A stretch of DNA of 22,301 nucleotides, taken from NCBI GenBank assembly GCA_016800925.1, contig JABCPU010000895.1, positions 1-22,301 of the forward strand. The letters run 5' to 3'. A model generated the notes under the pieces. It worked only from the letters and a program-made list of their open reading frames with translations. It searched no databases and was not told the origin of the DNA. This document shows positions 10,840 to 20,154 of this stretch, one piece after another. The position numbers were made by a program, and so were the translations under genes. The stretch's first letter is position 1; every line of letters starts with the position of its first letter. Origin of the DNA: Suillus spraguei (lineage: Eukaryota; Basidiomycota; Agaricomycetes; Boletales; Suillaceae).

Positions 10840-11280
10840 TTAGAGTGGCTTTAAAAATTTTAGTATTAGAGACTGACTAAGTAACATACAACAAGATCTA
10901 CAGAGTATCTCACACTTTGCATGTACACAAAAGGGCAGTATGGGAAAGGACATTGTCATTCTTTCATGAACTTTATCCTTCATGGAATGAGCAATCACAA
11001 GCTGTTTGTCGTTGAAGCAAGGTCCCACCAAACCCATCAGAAGAATGTCTGAAGGCAAATGTGTAGTACCAGCAATGACGTCCAGTTCCACCTGTAGATC
11101 TATAGATAAGACTTGTATGCTAAGTTCCCTATAACTTGTCAACACTCACATGGGTTCACCATATCATGCATGATCATAAATACTTCTTGTTGAATGCTCG
11201 CATTCAAGCACAAAGTGCAACAGTCTGACGGTTTGACGTATAAAGCCAAGCTATTTGTTAGCTCCATTAAGAATCTTAAG
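10840..11280 (-). pseudogene. Relic of a TET/JBP-like dioxygenase, middle deleted
   Basis: The stretch contains two separate pieces similar to the intact gene at 12622-14053. Near 11267-11145 the DNA matches exon 2 (ATGGAGCT...TTGGCTTTA...GACTGTT) up to the same AACCC-TGTGAGT splice donor. Near 11100-10940 the protein LQVELDVIAGTT...LVIAHSMKDKVHERM matches the C-terminal part (VQAELDYFPGTM...FVIAHFMKDKVHDRM). Exon 3 and most of exon 4, including the iron-binding HRD motif, are absent between them. The second metal-binding His is replaced by Met and the 2-oxoglutarate-binding Arg by Gln, so the product could not be catalytic. The resemblance is seen directly; that it is a duplicated and decayed copy is inferred. 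Confidence 0.7.
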
Positions 11281-12621
11281 CTGCAAACAGCAATCTGTTG
11301 TTAGTCATAGAAGAATCGAGCTCAGGAACAGACGCACATGGATTTGCATGGGGTGTCAGATTTTATGATCTGCTCTTCCAGGAACTTCGGATTAGAACAA
11401 CTATTTTTTCCTTCGAGCATGCAGCTTTTGGTTCCACGATGAGGGAGAAAAAAAGGAACAACTGTTCGGCTCCTATGGTTTATGAATGAATTTGCGTTTG
11501 GTACTGTATAGTTTGGTAATAAGAAAGTTTAAGTCTGAATGCAGTTGTTCCAAGTCCTGTGACCTGCAAAATGGCGCTTAAAACGCGGCGGTAATTTGCT
11601 CAATCGAAACCAGTCTCAGTATGCAAGAAAGATGGATGTAATCACATTGGTAGGGCGAGCAACGACCTGAAAGCAGTCGGGATATACTTTACAGCAACTT
11701 TCATATTGATAGTCCATATTTGATTTTGTTCCCCTCACCGCTGTTGGAGCTGTACAAACAGGAGGGTCCGGCTTCTTATGATATTTAGGCGCACGAAGTA
11801 TCCTAGAGTCCTGCTCGCTTCATGCTCTTATCGGTCACCGAGCTGCGGTGACGAGCGTCTGTCACCTCCGGCAGCATACAACTATTGATTAACGATCTTG
11901 TGCTACCATGTATACTGCTATACTATTATTTTCATAATCGACCACTCCTTATGGTGATGCAAGTTCAATCTCTTGTCTGATTCTAGTTATCCTCAAAGTT
12001 CTACTCATAATGAAGCAAGGAATGCTGCCACAGCGCTTTCATCTTACTGGATACTGGTTTGATATGCTTCCCACCCATTCCTACATCCATGTTGTCGAAA
12101 ACATACCACCGCAGCAGATCTTGCCTCAAAGATGGGACAGCTAGTAGAGGAGATAATCAGACTAAAATGCAAACAGTGACAAACTAGTTCGTTCAATGGT
12201 GACGTTAGAAACTTCAACACCCATTGCTTGAATTGGGTCATGTTGATATTCAGTAACCCGCTGCTATGAGCAGACGAGGACGTCCACTTTAGCCTGTGAG
12301 AAGAGACGGCCGAAGAACTCAGTTCATAGTTCGGTGGCTTGTGTGAGTAGCTTGTGCTATGCTACTAGATGTCACACAAGCAAACCTGGTCACCCATAGA
12401 TGTTTTACAGCAACTGGAATGTGACGGCTGTTTCCAGGCATGGCGGCAAGTCTCAAGGGTACCACAATTGTGTCAGGCAGAGCATTGGACAGTTCATGTG
12501 TACACCTCCACAACTAAACACAAGTGGCGACGGGACCAAAATCAAATCTGGAGGTGACACATGTACTTTGGTGGTGACTATTTAATTATATGCTACCTAC
12601 AAAAGCAAGCCAAGAAGCCTG
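11281..12621. other. Intergenic stretch, no gene seen
   Basis: Only short open frames of up to about 65 codons are present, with no recognisable domain. No tandem repeat or terminal inverted repeat was noticed. Confidence 0.4.
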
Positions 12622-14053
12622 TCAACGCTCTCCAGACTTCTTAGAACCTTTTTTCGGGACGTTTTGTCCTACCATTTCCAAAAAAAATGACTGCATGGGA
12701 AAGGCTGGTCTCTGCACCTCCATTCTGTCATGAACTTTATCCTTCATGAAATGAGCAATCACGAATCTTTCCCCATCAACCCAAGGCTGGACTGAATGCT
12801 CCAGGATTATGCCGCAAATGAAAAGCATGGTGCCAGGAAAGTAATCTAGCTCTGCCTGAACGTCTGCCAGTCTCATCTTGGCAGCATGGCCCTTTCCCAG
12901 GCTGACTAGGAGATCATACAATGTAGGTGCGCCGCCAGGGTCTCTGTGGCTCAAGGTTACCCTGTTCACAATCACTTCTAATCCTGAAAATATTGAGGGC
13001 CATTGTGATACTGCAGGCGATTTCTTTGGATCAGCGGAAACCTTCTGTAATACAGCTGACATTGCTGTGGCTCCGGCTTCAAATAATCCCGGGGTGGCCG
13101 TGGCCGTGATGGCATTCCAGAAGAGCTCTGTTGTTGATAGGGAGGCGAGCCATCGTTGAACTTCTGTGGAAGAATATGATGTCGATGTCACCAGGGGATC
13201 TTGGAGTCTCTGTTCTACATCCCTCTTCAACTCAGACAAGCAATGGAAAAATAAAGCTACCTCATGCCTCTGCATAAAATATGCAGGTGATATTGTGATC
13301 CTCCCAGCTCCAAATTCCCCCCCACCCTCGGGCGCACAAAAGCCCGTTGACCGCCAAGGAACCGGTTTGGCCGATTGTGCTGGCAGAGTTCGCATAAGCA
13401 CGCTCCGTAGCTCTTTAGTAGCCATGTTTACATAGTTCTAAAAAGTGAATCAGAAGGACGCGAGTTTGAGAATAAAGGGACACACCACCCGCGAGGAAGA
13501 CAAAATATTCGGTAAATAAATTGTCAAAATTCTACCGTGCATGTCAACTATGGTAGCTGGTTTTGAAATCCTGCCAAGCTCGACCTGGGGATAGTATTTC
13601 TTCAGTCTCTCTGGCTCGGTGGTAGGCAAACCATCTGGGTTGGGTGGGGACATCTTGCAAGATTCGCCATAGCGTTCTGCATCCCATGTCACATAATCTT
13701 CCGTCCAGTGCATATTCAGGTCTTTGCACTTAATTGTGAACTGCATACTCACAGGGGTTTACCAAGGCGTGCGCAATAGTGAGTGCTGCTCGTTCAATTT
13801 CATAATCCGACACTGTGTTGGAACAGTCGGCGGTCGCGCTGTCTAAAGCCAAACAGTCTGACAGCTCCATTGAGACTCTCAACCTTGATAAATTATATAA
13901 GTCAGTATTCTTAGAACATTTGTGATGCCATGTTTACCTGGCTTTGTGTAGGAGCTCCGATTGTACAACTCCATCCTTGAGGACCATGACGCTGGAACAT
14001 CCCTCCAATATAGCACGTAACTTAGTAGTCAGGGCGACCCTTAGTTCCTCCAT
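12622..14053 (-). CDS. TET/JBP-like 2-oxoglutarate/Fe(II) dioxygenase
   Basis: Four exons are modelled: 14053-13938, 13883-13753, 13721-13486 and 13437-12622, totalling 432 aa. Introns are 54 nt (GTAAAC...CTGAC...CAAG), an unusually short 31 nt, and 48 nt (GTGTGT...TTTTTAG). The C-terminal third has the double-stranded beta-helix signature: HRD near residues 325-327 (VTLSHRDPGG) as the iron-binding HxD, YDLLVSLG after it, PGTM, then ILEHSV with the distal His near 375 and an Arg near 385 (GERFVIAHFM), the usual position for the residue that holds 2-oxoglutarate. Exon 3 has TIVDMHGRILTIYLP, which I recall from many basidiomycete proteins with the same oxygenase end. Fungal TET/JBP enzymes oxidise 5-methylcytosine and are expanded in basidiomycetes, often near DNA transposons. 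The dioxygenase fold is likely; TET/JBP rather than another 2OG family is a judgement. A Lys-rich tail (PKKGSKKSGER) may be a nuclear signal. Confidence 0.65.
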
Positions 14054-14100
14054 GAAGGAAGATAGTGAAAGTCTGACTGTTATATAAAATAATCGATGCT

Positions 14101-14107
14101 TTTTATA
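14101..14107 (-). promoter_or_regulatory. Possible TATA box of the dioxygenase gene
   Basis: TATAAAA on the minus strand is about 50 bp upstream of the ATG at 14053. A second AT-rich TATATAA lies nearer the start. Motif and distance are the only support. Confidence 0.4.
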
Positions 14108-14108
14108 A

Positions 14109-14142
14109 GGTTATTATGAAACTGTACAGTTTCATAATGACC
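14109..14142. repeat. Near-perfect 34-bp palindrome (26-bp perfect core)
   Basis: Positions 113-138 of the 14000 block (14113-14138) are a perfect inverted repeat with no spacer: each arm contains TTATGAAACTG meeting at GTAC. It extends to 14109-14142 with a single mismatched pair (14112/14139). It lies 56-89 bp upstream of the dioxygenase start codon and directly abuts the TATA-like motif, so it could be an operator-like site for a dimeric regulator or a cruciform. Confidence 0.8.
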
Positions 14143-14458
14143 ATGTTGCGCTTATTAATAATGAATTTCAGCATATGCTTATGTATATATGGCTCCAAAT
14201 GGGGCAGCTATTTGGCGGACATGGCCAGTAACATTAGGGCTTGTAGGAATAGGAGTTGGAGTTGGTTGCAGCTCATGCATGTTCTCTCAGAATGCCAACT
14301 GCGTGGTAGAAATGCAAAATCAAAGAACAATCACTGCTGTACATTGCATCTATACATCAAAAACACCCCATGCGAATGAGAAAGTCAAACGTAATGTAGC
14401 ATATTCCCAGACAAAGATCAAGACAACATGCAACCAGTTGAATGAAAAGCAACATCTA

Positions 14459-14989
14459 TCACAAGAGTCCCTGCTGCGCAAATTCAGCCTCTTTCCTCTT
14501 CGCAATCGCTTTACAGTTGTTAACGAAGTTGTGGACGGCTGCATATGGACCTGGGACTTGGTTGGCCTCAATGGAAGCTCTGAGACCATCTGTGTGCTCC
14601 TTGATGATGGCTGCATATTCCGAGGAGTAACAGGCGTTTAAATCGTCTTCATACTTATTTACATCCCGGTGGTTCAAGTACTCTTCAAAACGGTCCATAG
14701 CCACTTGTTGCGCCTGTCTGACCTCAGTTGCATTCGACAACGTTTGCGGAGGGAAATGTGCAGCGGTCAGTGGAGGTGCAAGTGAAGGCGCAGGCAGACC
14801 AGCAGCAGGAAGCATAGAAGATTGTGCTTCGCTGGTGTTAACTTCCTCCCTATCCTCAGAACGATCGAAATTGCCATCGAGGCTAATACCAGGGCCTGGT
14901 GCGAATGGACCCGAGCTTCATGTGAATTTCTATTCGACGAGACATCAGTTGTACTCACCGGAACCATGAATATTTTCGTCCTCCTGCAT
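14459..14989 (-). CDS. Hypothetical small protein, charged C-terminal region
   Basis: The main exon reads from about 14915 to the stop at 14459. Before the Met at 14815 it reads PFAPGPGISLDGNFDRSEDR and then an Ala/Pro-rich segment. The C-terminal ~90 residues are charged and probably helical (FEEYLNHRDVNKYEDDLNAC, then KAIAKRKEAEFAQQ). A short first exon may start at ATG 14989 (MQEDENIHGS) and end at a GTGAGT donor at 14958. Joining it across a 43-nt intron (14916-14958) is out of frame by one base, at a GGG run (14910-14912). I do not recognise a family. It could be a 3' fragment of a gene whose 5' part was replaced by the adjacent minisatellite. Confidence 0.45.
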
Positions 14990-15080
14990 CCCATTGTCTG
15001 GTGCAGATAAACCTACCTATTGGAGTCAAGCATCTATGGGGGCATAGATGTTCCCTGGGGGAACAGCTTGATTTGGTTAG

Positions 15081-15575
15081 TAAAGGGAACACATGTCTAT
15101 TTTCGGTTATATGAGGTTAGAGGGAACACTGAGCCAAGGGGAACAGAGGAACATCCTCTGTGGGAAACAGGGAACACATTTCTATTTATGGTTATACAAG
15201 GTGCGAGGGAACACTGGGTCAAGGGGAACAGAGGAACATCATGTGTGGGAAATAGGGAACACTTCTCTATTTATGGTTATCAAGGTACGAGGGAACACTG
15301 GCCAAGGGGAACAGAGGAACATCATGTGTGGGAAATAGGGAACACTTCTCTATTTTTGGATATACAAAGCACGAGGGAACACTGCGCCAAGGGGAACAGA
15401 GGAACATCATGTGTGGGAAATAGGGAACACTTCTCTATTTTGGATATACAAGGCACGAGGGAACACTGCGCCAAGGGGAACAGAGGAACATCATGTGTGG
15501 GAAATAGGGAACACTTCTCTATTTTTGGATATACAAAGCACGAGGGAACACTGGGCCAAGGGGAACAGAGCCGTC
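15081..15575. repeat. 83-85 bp minisatellite, about six units
   Basis: The marker GAGGAACAT recurs at 15146, 15231, 15314, 15399 and 15483, and a last unit is cut at 15568, giving periods of 83-85 bp. Each unit holds four variants of GGGAACA (GAGGGAACACT, GGGGAACAGA, GAGGAACATC, AGGGAACACT), so the unit itself probably grew from a shorter repeat. The plus strand is purine-rich. Plus-strand frames stay open through it but look like repeat artefacts. Confidence 0.88.
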
Positions 15576-15769
15576 CTGTCCCCGATTAGTCATTGTCCTA
15601 AGTTTCTGTCATCCCATCTTTCATTCATCACATGCCATCATCCTATTCTTTTTTTTTCGTTCAAGTCCTGATTTTGGCCTTCTTTGTCTTTTTGTTTGTT
15701 CGTCTGTCCATTCATTTTGTTTTGCTGGTTTCTAATTTTCTTTGTTAATGGCATCCTGTTCAGCTGCAG

Positions 15770-17330
15770 TCCGTTCGATCTTTCGACCTTCTTTGGGTGC
15801 CGGACAATGTTACGCTTCCCTCTTGGCTTTAGTTGGGGTCGTGCTCAGAGTCCAGTCTGTGCTCCTTTGTTTTCATTTTATTTCAACACTGCTCTCATTT
15901 TTCTTCAATCTTTCGACCTTCTTTGGGCGCCGGACAATGTTATGCTTCCCCTCTTGGCTTGAGTTGGGGTCGTGCTCAGAGTCCAGTCTGTGCTCCTTTG
16001 TTTTTATTTTATTTTCAACACTGCTCTCATTTTTCTTCAATCTTTCGACCTTCTTTGGGCGCCGGACAATGTTACGCTTCCCTCTTGGCTTTAGTTGGGG
16101 TCGTGCTCAGAGTCCAGTCTGTGCTCCTTTGTTTTCATTTTATTTTCAACACTGCTCTCATGTTTCTTCAATCTTTCGACCTTCTTTGGGCGCCGGACAA
16201 TGTTGCGCTTCCCCTCTTGGCTTGAGTTGGGGTCGTGCTCAGAGTCCAGTCTGTGCTCCTTTGTTTTTATTTTATTTTCAACACTGCTCTCATTTTTCTT
16301 CAATCTTTCGACCTTCTTTGGGCGCCGGACAATGTTACGCTTCCCCTCTTGGCTTTAGTTGGGTCGTGCTCAGAGTCCAGTCTGTGCTCCTTTGTTTTCA
16401 TTTTATTTTCAACACTGCTCTCATTTTTCTTCAATCTTTCGACCTTCTTTGGGCGCCGGACAATGTTGCGCTTCCCCTCTTGGCTTGAGTTGGGGTCGTG
16501 CTCAGAGTCCAGTCTGTGCTCCTTTGTTTTTATTTTATTTTCAACACTGCTCTCATTTTTCTTCAATCTTTCGACCTTCTTTGGGCGCCGGACAATGTTA
16601 CGCTTCCCCTCTTGGCTTTAGTTGGGGTCGTGCTCAGAGTCCAGTCTGTGCTCCTTTGTTTTCATTTTATTTTCAACACTGCTCTCATTTTTCTTCAATC
16701 TTTCGACCTTCTTTGGGCGCCGGACAATGTTGCGCTTCCCCTCTTGGCTTTAGTTGGGGTCGTGCTCAGAGTCCAGTCTGTGCTCCTTTGTTTTCATTTT
16801 ATTTTCAACACTGCTCTCATGTTTCTTCAATCTTTCGACCTTCTTTGGGCGCCGGACAATGTTGCGCTTCCCCTCTTGGCTTTAGTTGGGGTCGTGCTCA
16901 GAGTCCAGTCTGTGCTCCTTTGTTTTCATTTTATTTTCAACACTGCTCTCATTTTTCTTCAATCTTTCGACCTTCTTTGGGCGCCGGACAATGTTGCGCT
17001 TCCCCTCTTGGCTTTAGTTGGGGTCGTGCTCAGAGTCCAGTCTGTGCTCCTTTGTTTTTATTTTATTTTCAACACTGCTCTCATTTTTCTTCAGTCTTTC
17101 GACCTTCTTTGGGCGCCGGACAATGTTACGCTTCCCCTCTTGGCTTTAGTTGGGGTCGTGCTCAGAGTCCAGTCTGTGCTCCTTTGTTTTCATTTTATTT
17201 TCAACACTGCTCTCATTTTTCTTCAATCTTTCGACCTTCTTTGGGCGCCGGACAATGTTGCGCTTCCCCTCTTGGCTTTAGTTGGGGTCGTGCTCAGAGT
17301 CCAGTCTGTGCTCCTTTGTTTTTCTTTTCT
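15770..17330. repeat. 130-132 bp satellite array, twelve units
   Basis: GGACAATGTT occurs at 15802, 15932, 16064, 16195, 16327, 16458, 16590, 16722, 16854, 16986, 17118 and 17250, mostly 131-132 bp apart. Units are nearly identical and differ at a few diagnostic sites: TTACGC or TTGCGC, CTTTAGTT or CTTGAGTT, TTTTCATTT or TTTTTATTT, and CATTTTT or CATGTTT. Because 132 is 44 codons, long plus-strand frames run through the array with a 44-residue period (longest 16359-17501). Several plus frames are open at once and no known domain appears, so I treat them as by-products. Flanks at 15640-15760 and 17330-17480 are T-rich with a decayed partial unit near 17380-17420. Confidence 0.92.
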
Positions 17331-18036
17331 TTTCAACACTGCTCTCGTTTTTTCTTTCTTTCGTCTTTGTTTCTGCAGGCTCAGTCCTTGCATCGTGCGC
17401 CACTTGGCTTTGTTGGTTCTGAATTCACCCTAGTTGTACTTTTTTTCTGTTGCCCAATATCACTGACTTGTTTTAGACCCTCTCGTACGCTCAGCCGTTG
17501 ACTCGTTTTGATGTACGTTAAACTTGTGTCCGTCCCCCTTATTGCCTTGTCTGATGCGTTGCTCAAGCAAAACCTCATGCTCTTCTCATCGCTGCCGAAA
17601 GTTCCCTGGATCCATATCTCGAACCACTCAGGATATTTGACAATGTTATCGGGACGCTAGCGGGATGTATAGACGCTCCTCTCGAATCAGAACCAAGCTA
17701 ACTCTTATTTCCACATGTGCGTCCATATGCAAAGATGGCGCTGGGCAAGTTATCTTGTGTGGCCAAAGTATGTTTTCTATTCTCTCTCCAGATGTACCAA
17801 CAGAACTTCGGTGAGTCTTAAACAAGCTGTTGTGTTTTTCACTGTCTCAAGCCTCTACTGTTGTCAGAGGAATAGTGTTGTGGTCAGAAGTCTGCCAATG
17901 GCAATTGCAGGCAGTAGGTCGAGGGCCTTGGGCAGAAGTTGGCAGAAGTCAATCTTAATCTTATTTGCACTATGAGCAAATAACAAATGTTCGACATTCA
18001 AAAAAGTTTGTCTGGACCTCTGTACATGCCAGATTG
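17331..18036. other. Stretch without recognisable gene
   Basis: Only short frames without recognisable content follow the satellite. No splice-linked coding segments or terminal repeats were identified. Confidence 0.4.
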
Positions 18037-18249
18037 GCAGTGCGTTTCTCGTCTGTTAGCTTGCTCACTCAACCCTGATTATGCTTTGGCTGTGTCCCAC
18101 TCTCAGGCAGTGCATTTCTCGTCTGTTGGCTCACTTACTCACCCTGATGATGCGCTGGTCACATCCCACTCTCAACTAGTGTGTGTTCTCATCTTTTGGC
18201 TCGCTTAATACCCAACCCTGATGGCGCTCTTGTTGCGTCCCGCTCTCAG
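18037..18249. repeat. Three diverged ~70-bp tandem repeats
   Basis: Units starting near 18037, 18107 and 18175 share GCAGTGC(G/A)TTTCTCGTCTGTT, then CCCTGAT(T/G)ATGC, and end in TCCCACTCTCA. The third is more diverged. No function is evident. Confidence 0.7.
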
Positions 18250-18988
18250 AGTATGTGAAGGATCGGTTAATGACGTTTGGGTCTAGTCCTTGGAAACGTT
18301 CATATCTCGGTGACTTTGCCCACAGTCTCTTCCATCTGAGATGGGTCTCTTGGCAGCGTGCTCGCTTTAGAGCGGAGATGCTGAGTGGGAGTGTGCCATG
18401 TTTGAGATATCGGGGTAGGTTCTCTTGTTCGTTATGACTGCTAATTTTGCCTCCTTGTCAGCCGTCTCATTTCCGTGAATTCCTTCATGTCCTGGAGACC
18501 ATCATAAGGTGACGTCGAAGTCCAGGTATCTTCTGGCTAGCGATTTCATTTCCCGTGTTCTTGTCTTTTGGTTCGCATGCCCAATGTTGGCTGCTTGTCA
18601 CAGTCTCTCGCTGTCCAACGAGGAAGTGCATGATTTCAATGCTGGTGGTGCTTAGGCGACGGCCCATTCTCATACGGTGTGTAACTTATGTTGTCTGTTG
18701 AAATATTCACTGTTTCTTTTGACCTCGACAACGCCAGAATGGGAGTCTGAAAAGATGTGTCTACGAAATTGGAAAAGTGTCTGTTTAGGTGTGTTGCTTC
18801 GGACTGAACGACCAAATTTTGCGACCCATCGGATATGCGTCTGATTACAAGGGTACCTACGTTTTAGAGTCGGGTTACACACGTCGTCTTCCTCAGATTA
18901 GGGTCTGACTAGAATCTCGTTTCTGCAGTGACTCTAGTGGATACGCACCAGATCGGCTCTTCCGGCGTTTTTGTTAGGGTGTTGAGTG
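18250..18988. other. Stretch without recognisable gene
   Basis: No coding frame of recognisable content is seen on either strand. Single TTAGGGT words near 18898 and 18975 are isolated and do not form a telomeric array. Confidence 0.4.
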
Positions 18989-18989
18989 T

Positions 18990-19165
18990 CAAGTCAAAAT
19001 AAAGGGTTCGAGGGTTCGAACACGTTCTGAACTCGAACCGAACCCTTCCGAACGCGTTCGCAGGCGTCCGGTCCACGGTTCAGCCTCCTTGCCTGAACCT
19101 GACCATTGGTCAGGTTCGGGGTTCGCAAATATAGGGCCATGAACTGGACCGAACCGGACTTCAGC
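18990..19165. repeat. GGTTCG/CGAACC-rich inverted repeats upstream of hAT relic
   Basis: GGTTCG and its complement CGAACC occur many times. GGGTTCG near 19003 faces CGAACCC near 19036-19042. A 10-bp hairpin with a 3-base loop lies at 19095-19117 (GAACCTGACC, ATT, GGTCAGGTTC). Such motif clusters often mark the subterminal transposase-binding regions of hAT elements, and the transposase-like frame starts at 19180. No 8-bp target duplication was established. Confidence 0.55.
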
Positions 19166-19179
19166 AGAACTATGCCAGA

Positions 19180-20154
19180 ATGTCGTCGACAAAGTCCAAG
19201 GGTCGTCCTGTTCAAAAAATAATCGCCAACAACTTGATCCTACAGCAAAAAGTTCCAAATTCCTCCAATCACTATGTTTATCAATGCAACTACTGTTTGA
19301 CATACATAGAAGGTCGCGATGACAGACACCTCAAACATATTCTTGACCAGAATGCTTGCCCTACAGCCCTGGACCAGGTTTGTTCAGAAGTCCGTAACTA
19401 TCTTGCCTCAAAGAATGGAAATCAAGCATTGCTACTCCCACCTATCCCAAATGCAGATTCTGCTTCATCCGAGCCTTTATCAACTATGACTAATACTCCA
19501 CAGAAATGGAAGAACTTCATTGGGTTTGTGGATCTCCCAGTCACTCCAGAGCAAGCAACACGTGCAAATTTCATAGTGATTCAGTGGGTTCAATGGGAAA
19601 CTCTCCCAGTCAGTGCTGAACACTGTCCATTGAAGGCGTTCGCAATCACAATCCACTTAATTGTACCTGATGCCGCCAACGTTGAGCATTATTTCTTGGG
19701 TCTGGGTGGGGTACAATCTGTAAAACGCTGCAACCTATCCGTTCAGACTTTCAAGTCTCTTAGCAAGCTACACCAATTTCTTGCACAAAGCGTATGATGA
19801 AGCTGGCAAGCCAGCACGTCGCAAACATGCCCATGCGCACACTCAACCAGAAGATGGACTTGACATAGCCTTAGCAAACGAAATTGAAAGGCCTTTTGCA
19901 TGGGTGCATCCACTCACTGGTGACTCTTGCAGCTCAGACAATGAATTTCTTGCAGGTCCAGAGTCGATGACTGATGAAGAACTGCTTGAAGAGTTTAGCA
20001 GGTTTGAAAATGAGGCTCTAGAATCACACTGGCTTGCAAGAAGGTGCTGACGAAGTCCCAGATATCCCTTTGAAGGAGGTATTATTGACTGGAACAAGCT
20101 TGAGAAAGTTGATAAAAGAATTACACCTGCAGAATTTATTGAAAGATTGACGTG
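19180..20154 (+). pseudogene. hAT-family transposase relic, core deleted
   Basis: The first part, 19180-19797, begins with a BED-type zinc-finger region (YQCNYC, then GRDDRHLKHILDQNAC). It then jumps to the hAT C-terminal region: VPDAANVEHYFLGLGGVQS resembles the conserved P-x-S/A-x-x-x-E-x-x-F-S-x-L-G-G block, followed by CNLSVQTFKSLSKL. Most of the catalytic core that should lie between is missing. After a frameshift near 19775 the tail continues at 19781-20050 (HKAYDEAGKPARRKHAHAHT, then FLAGPESMTDEELLEEF), and after further disruption near 20045 as IIDWNKLEKVDKRITPAEF to a stop at 20152-20154. hAT transposases cut and paste DNA; this copy lacks the catalytic centre. Family call rests on the BED region and the C-terminal block. 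Confidence 0.72.

Noticed and set aside
15020..15589. Plus-strand 189-codon frame in the minisatellite
   Set aside because: It is a translation of the 83-85 bp repeat; units shift frame and no recognisable protein results.
16091..16566. Minus-strand charged repeat frames (KTKEHRLDSEHDPN) in the satellite
   Set aside because: Most units carry CTTTAGTT, which is a TAA stop in this frame; only units with CTTGAGTT stay open, so no long product is possible.
16359..17501. Long plus-strand frame of 380 codons with 44-residue repeats as a gene
   Set aside because: It arises because the satellite unit is 132 bp and lacks stops; other plus frames across the same array are also open, and no domain or splice support exists.
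18890..18985. TTAGGGT words as telomeric repeat
   Set aside because: Only isolated copies occur; there is no array in either orientation.
19000..19025. tRNA T-arm-like GGTTCGA sequence
   Set aside because: GGTTCGA is repeated many times here in palindromic arrangement, with no acceptor, D or anticodon stem around it.
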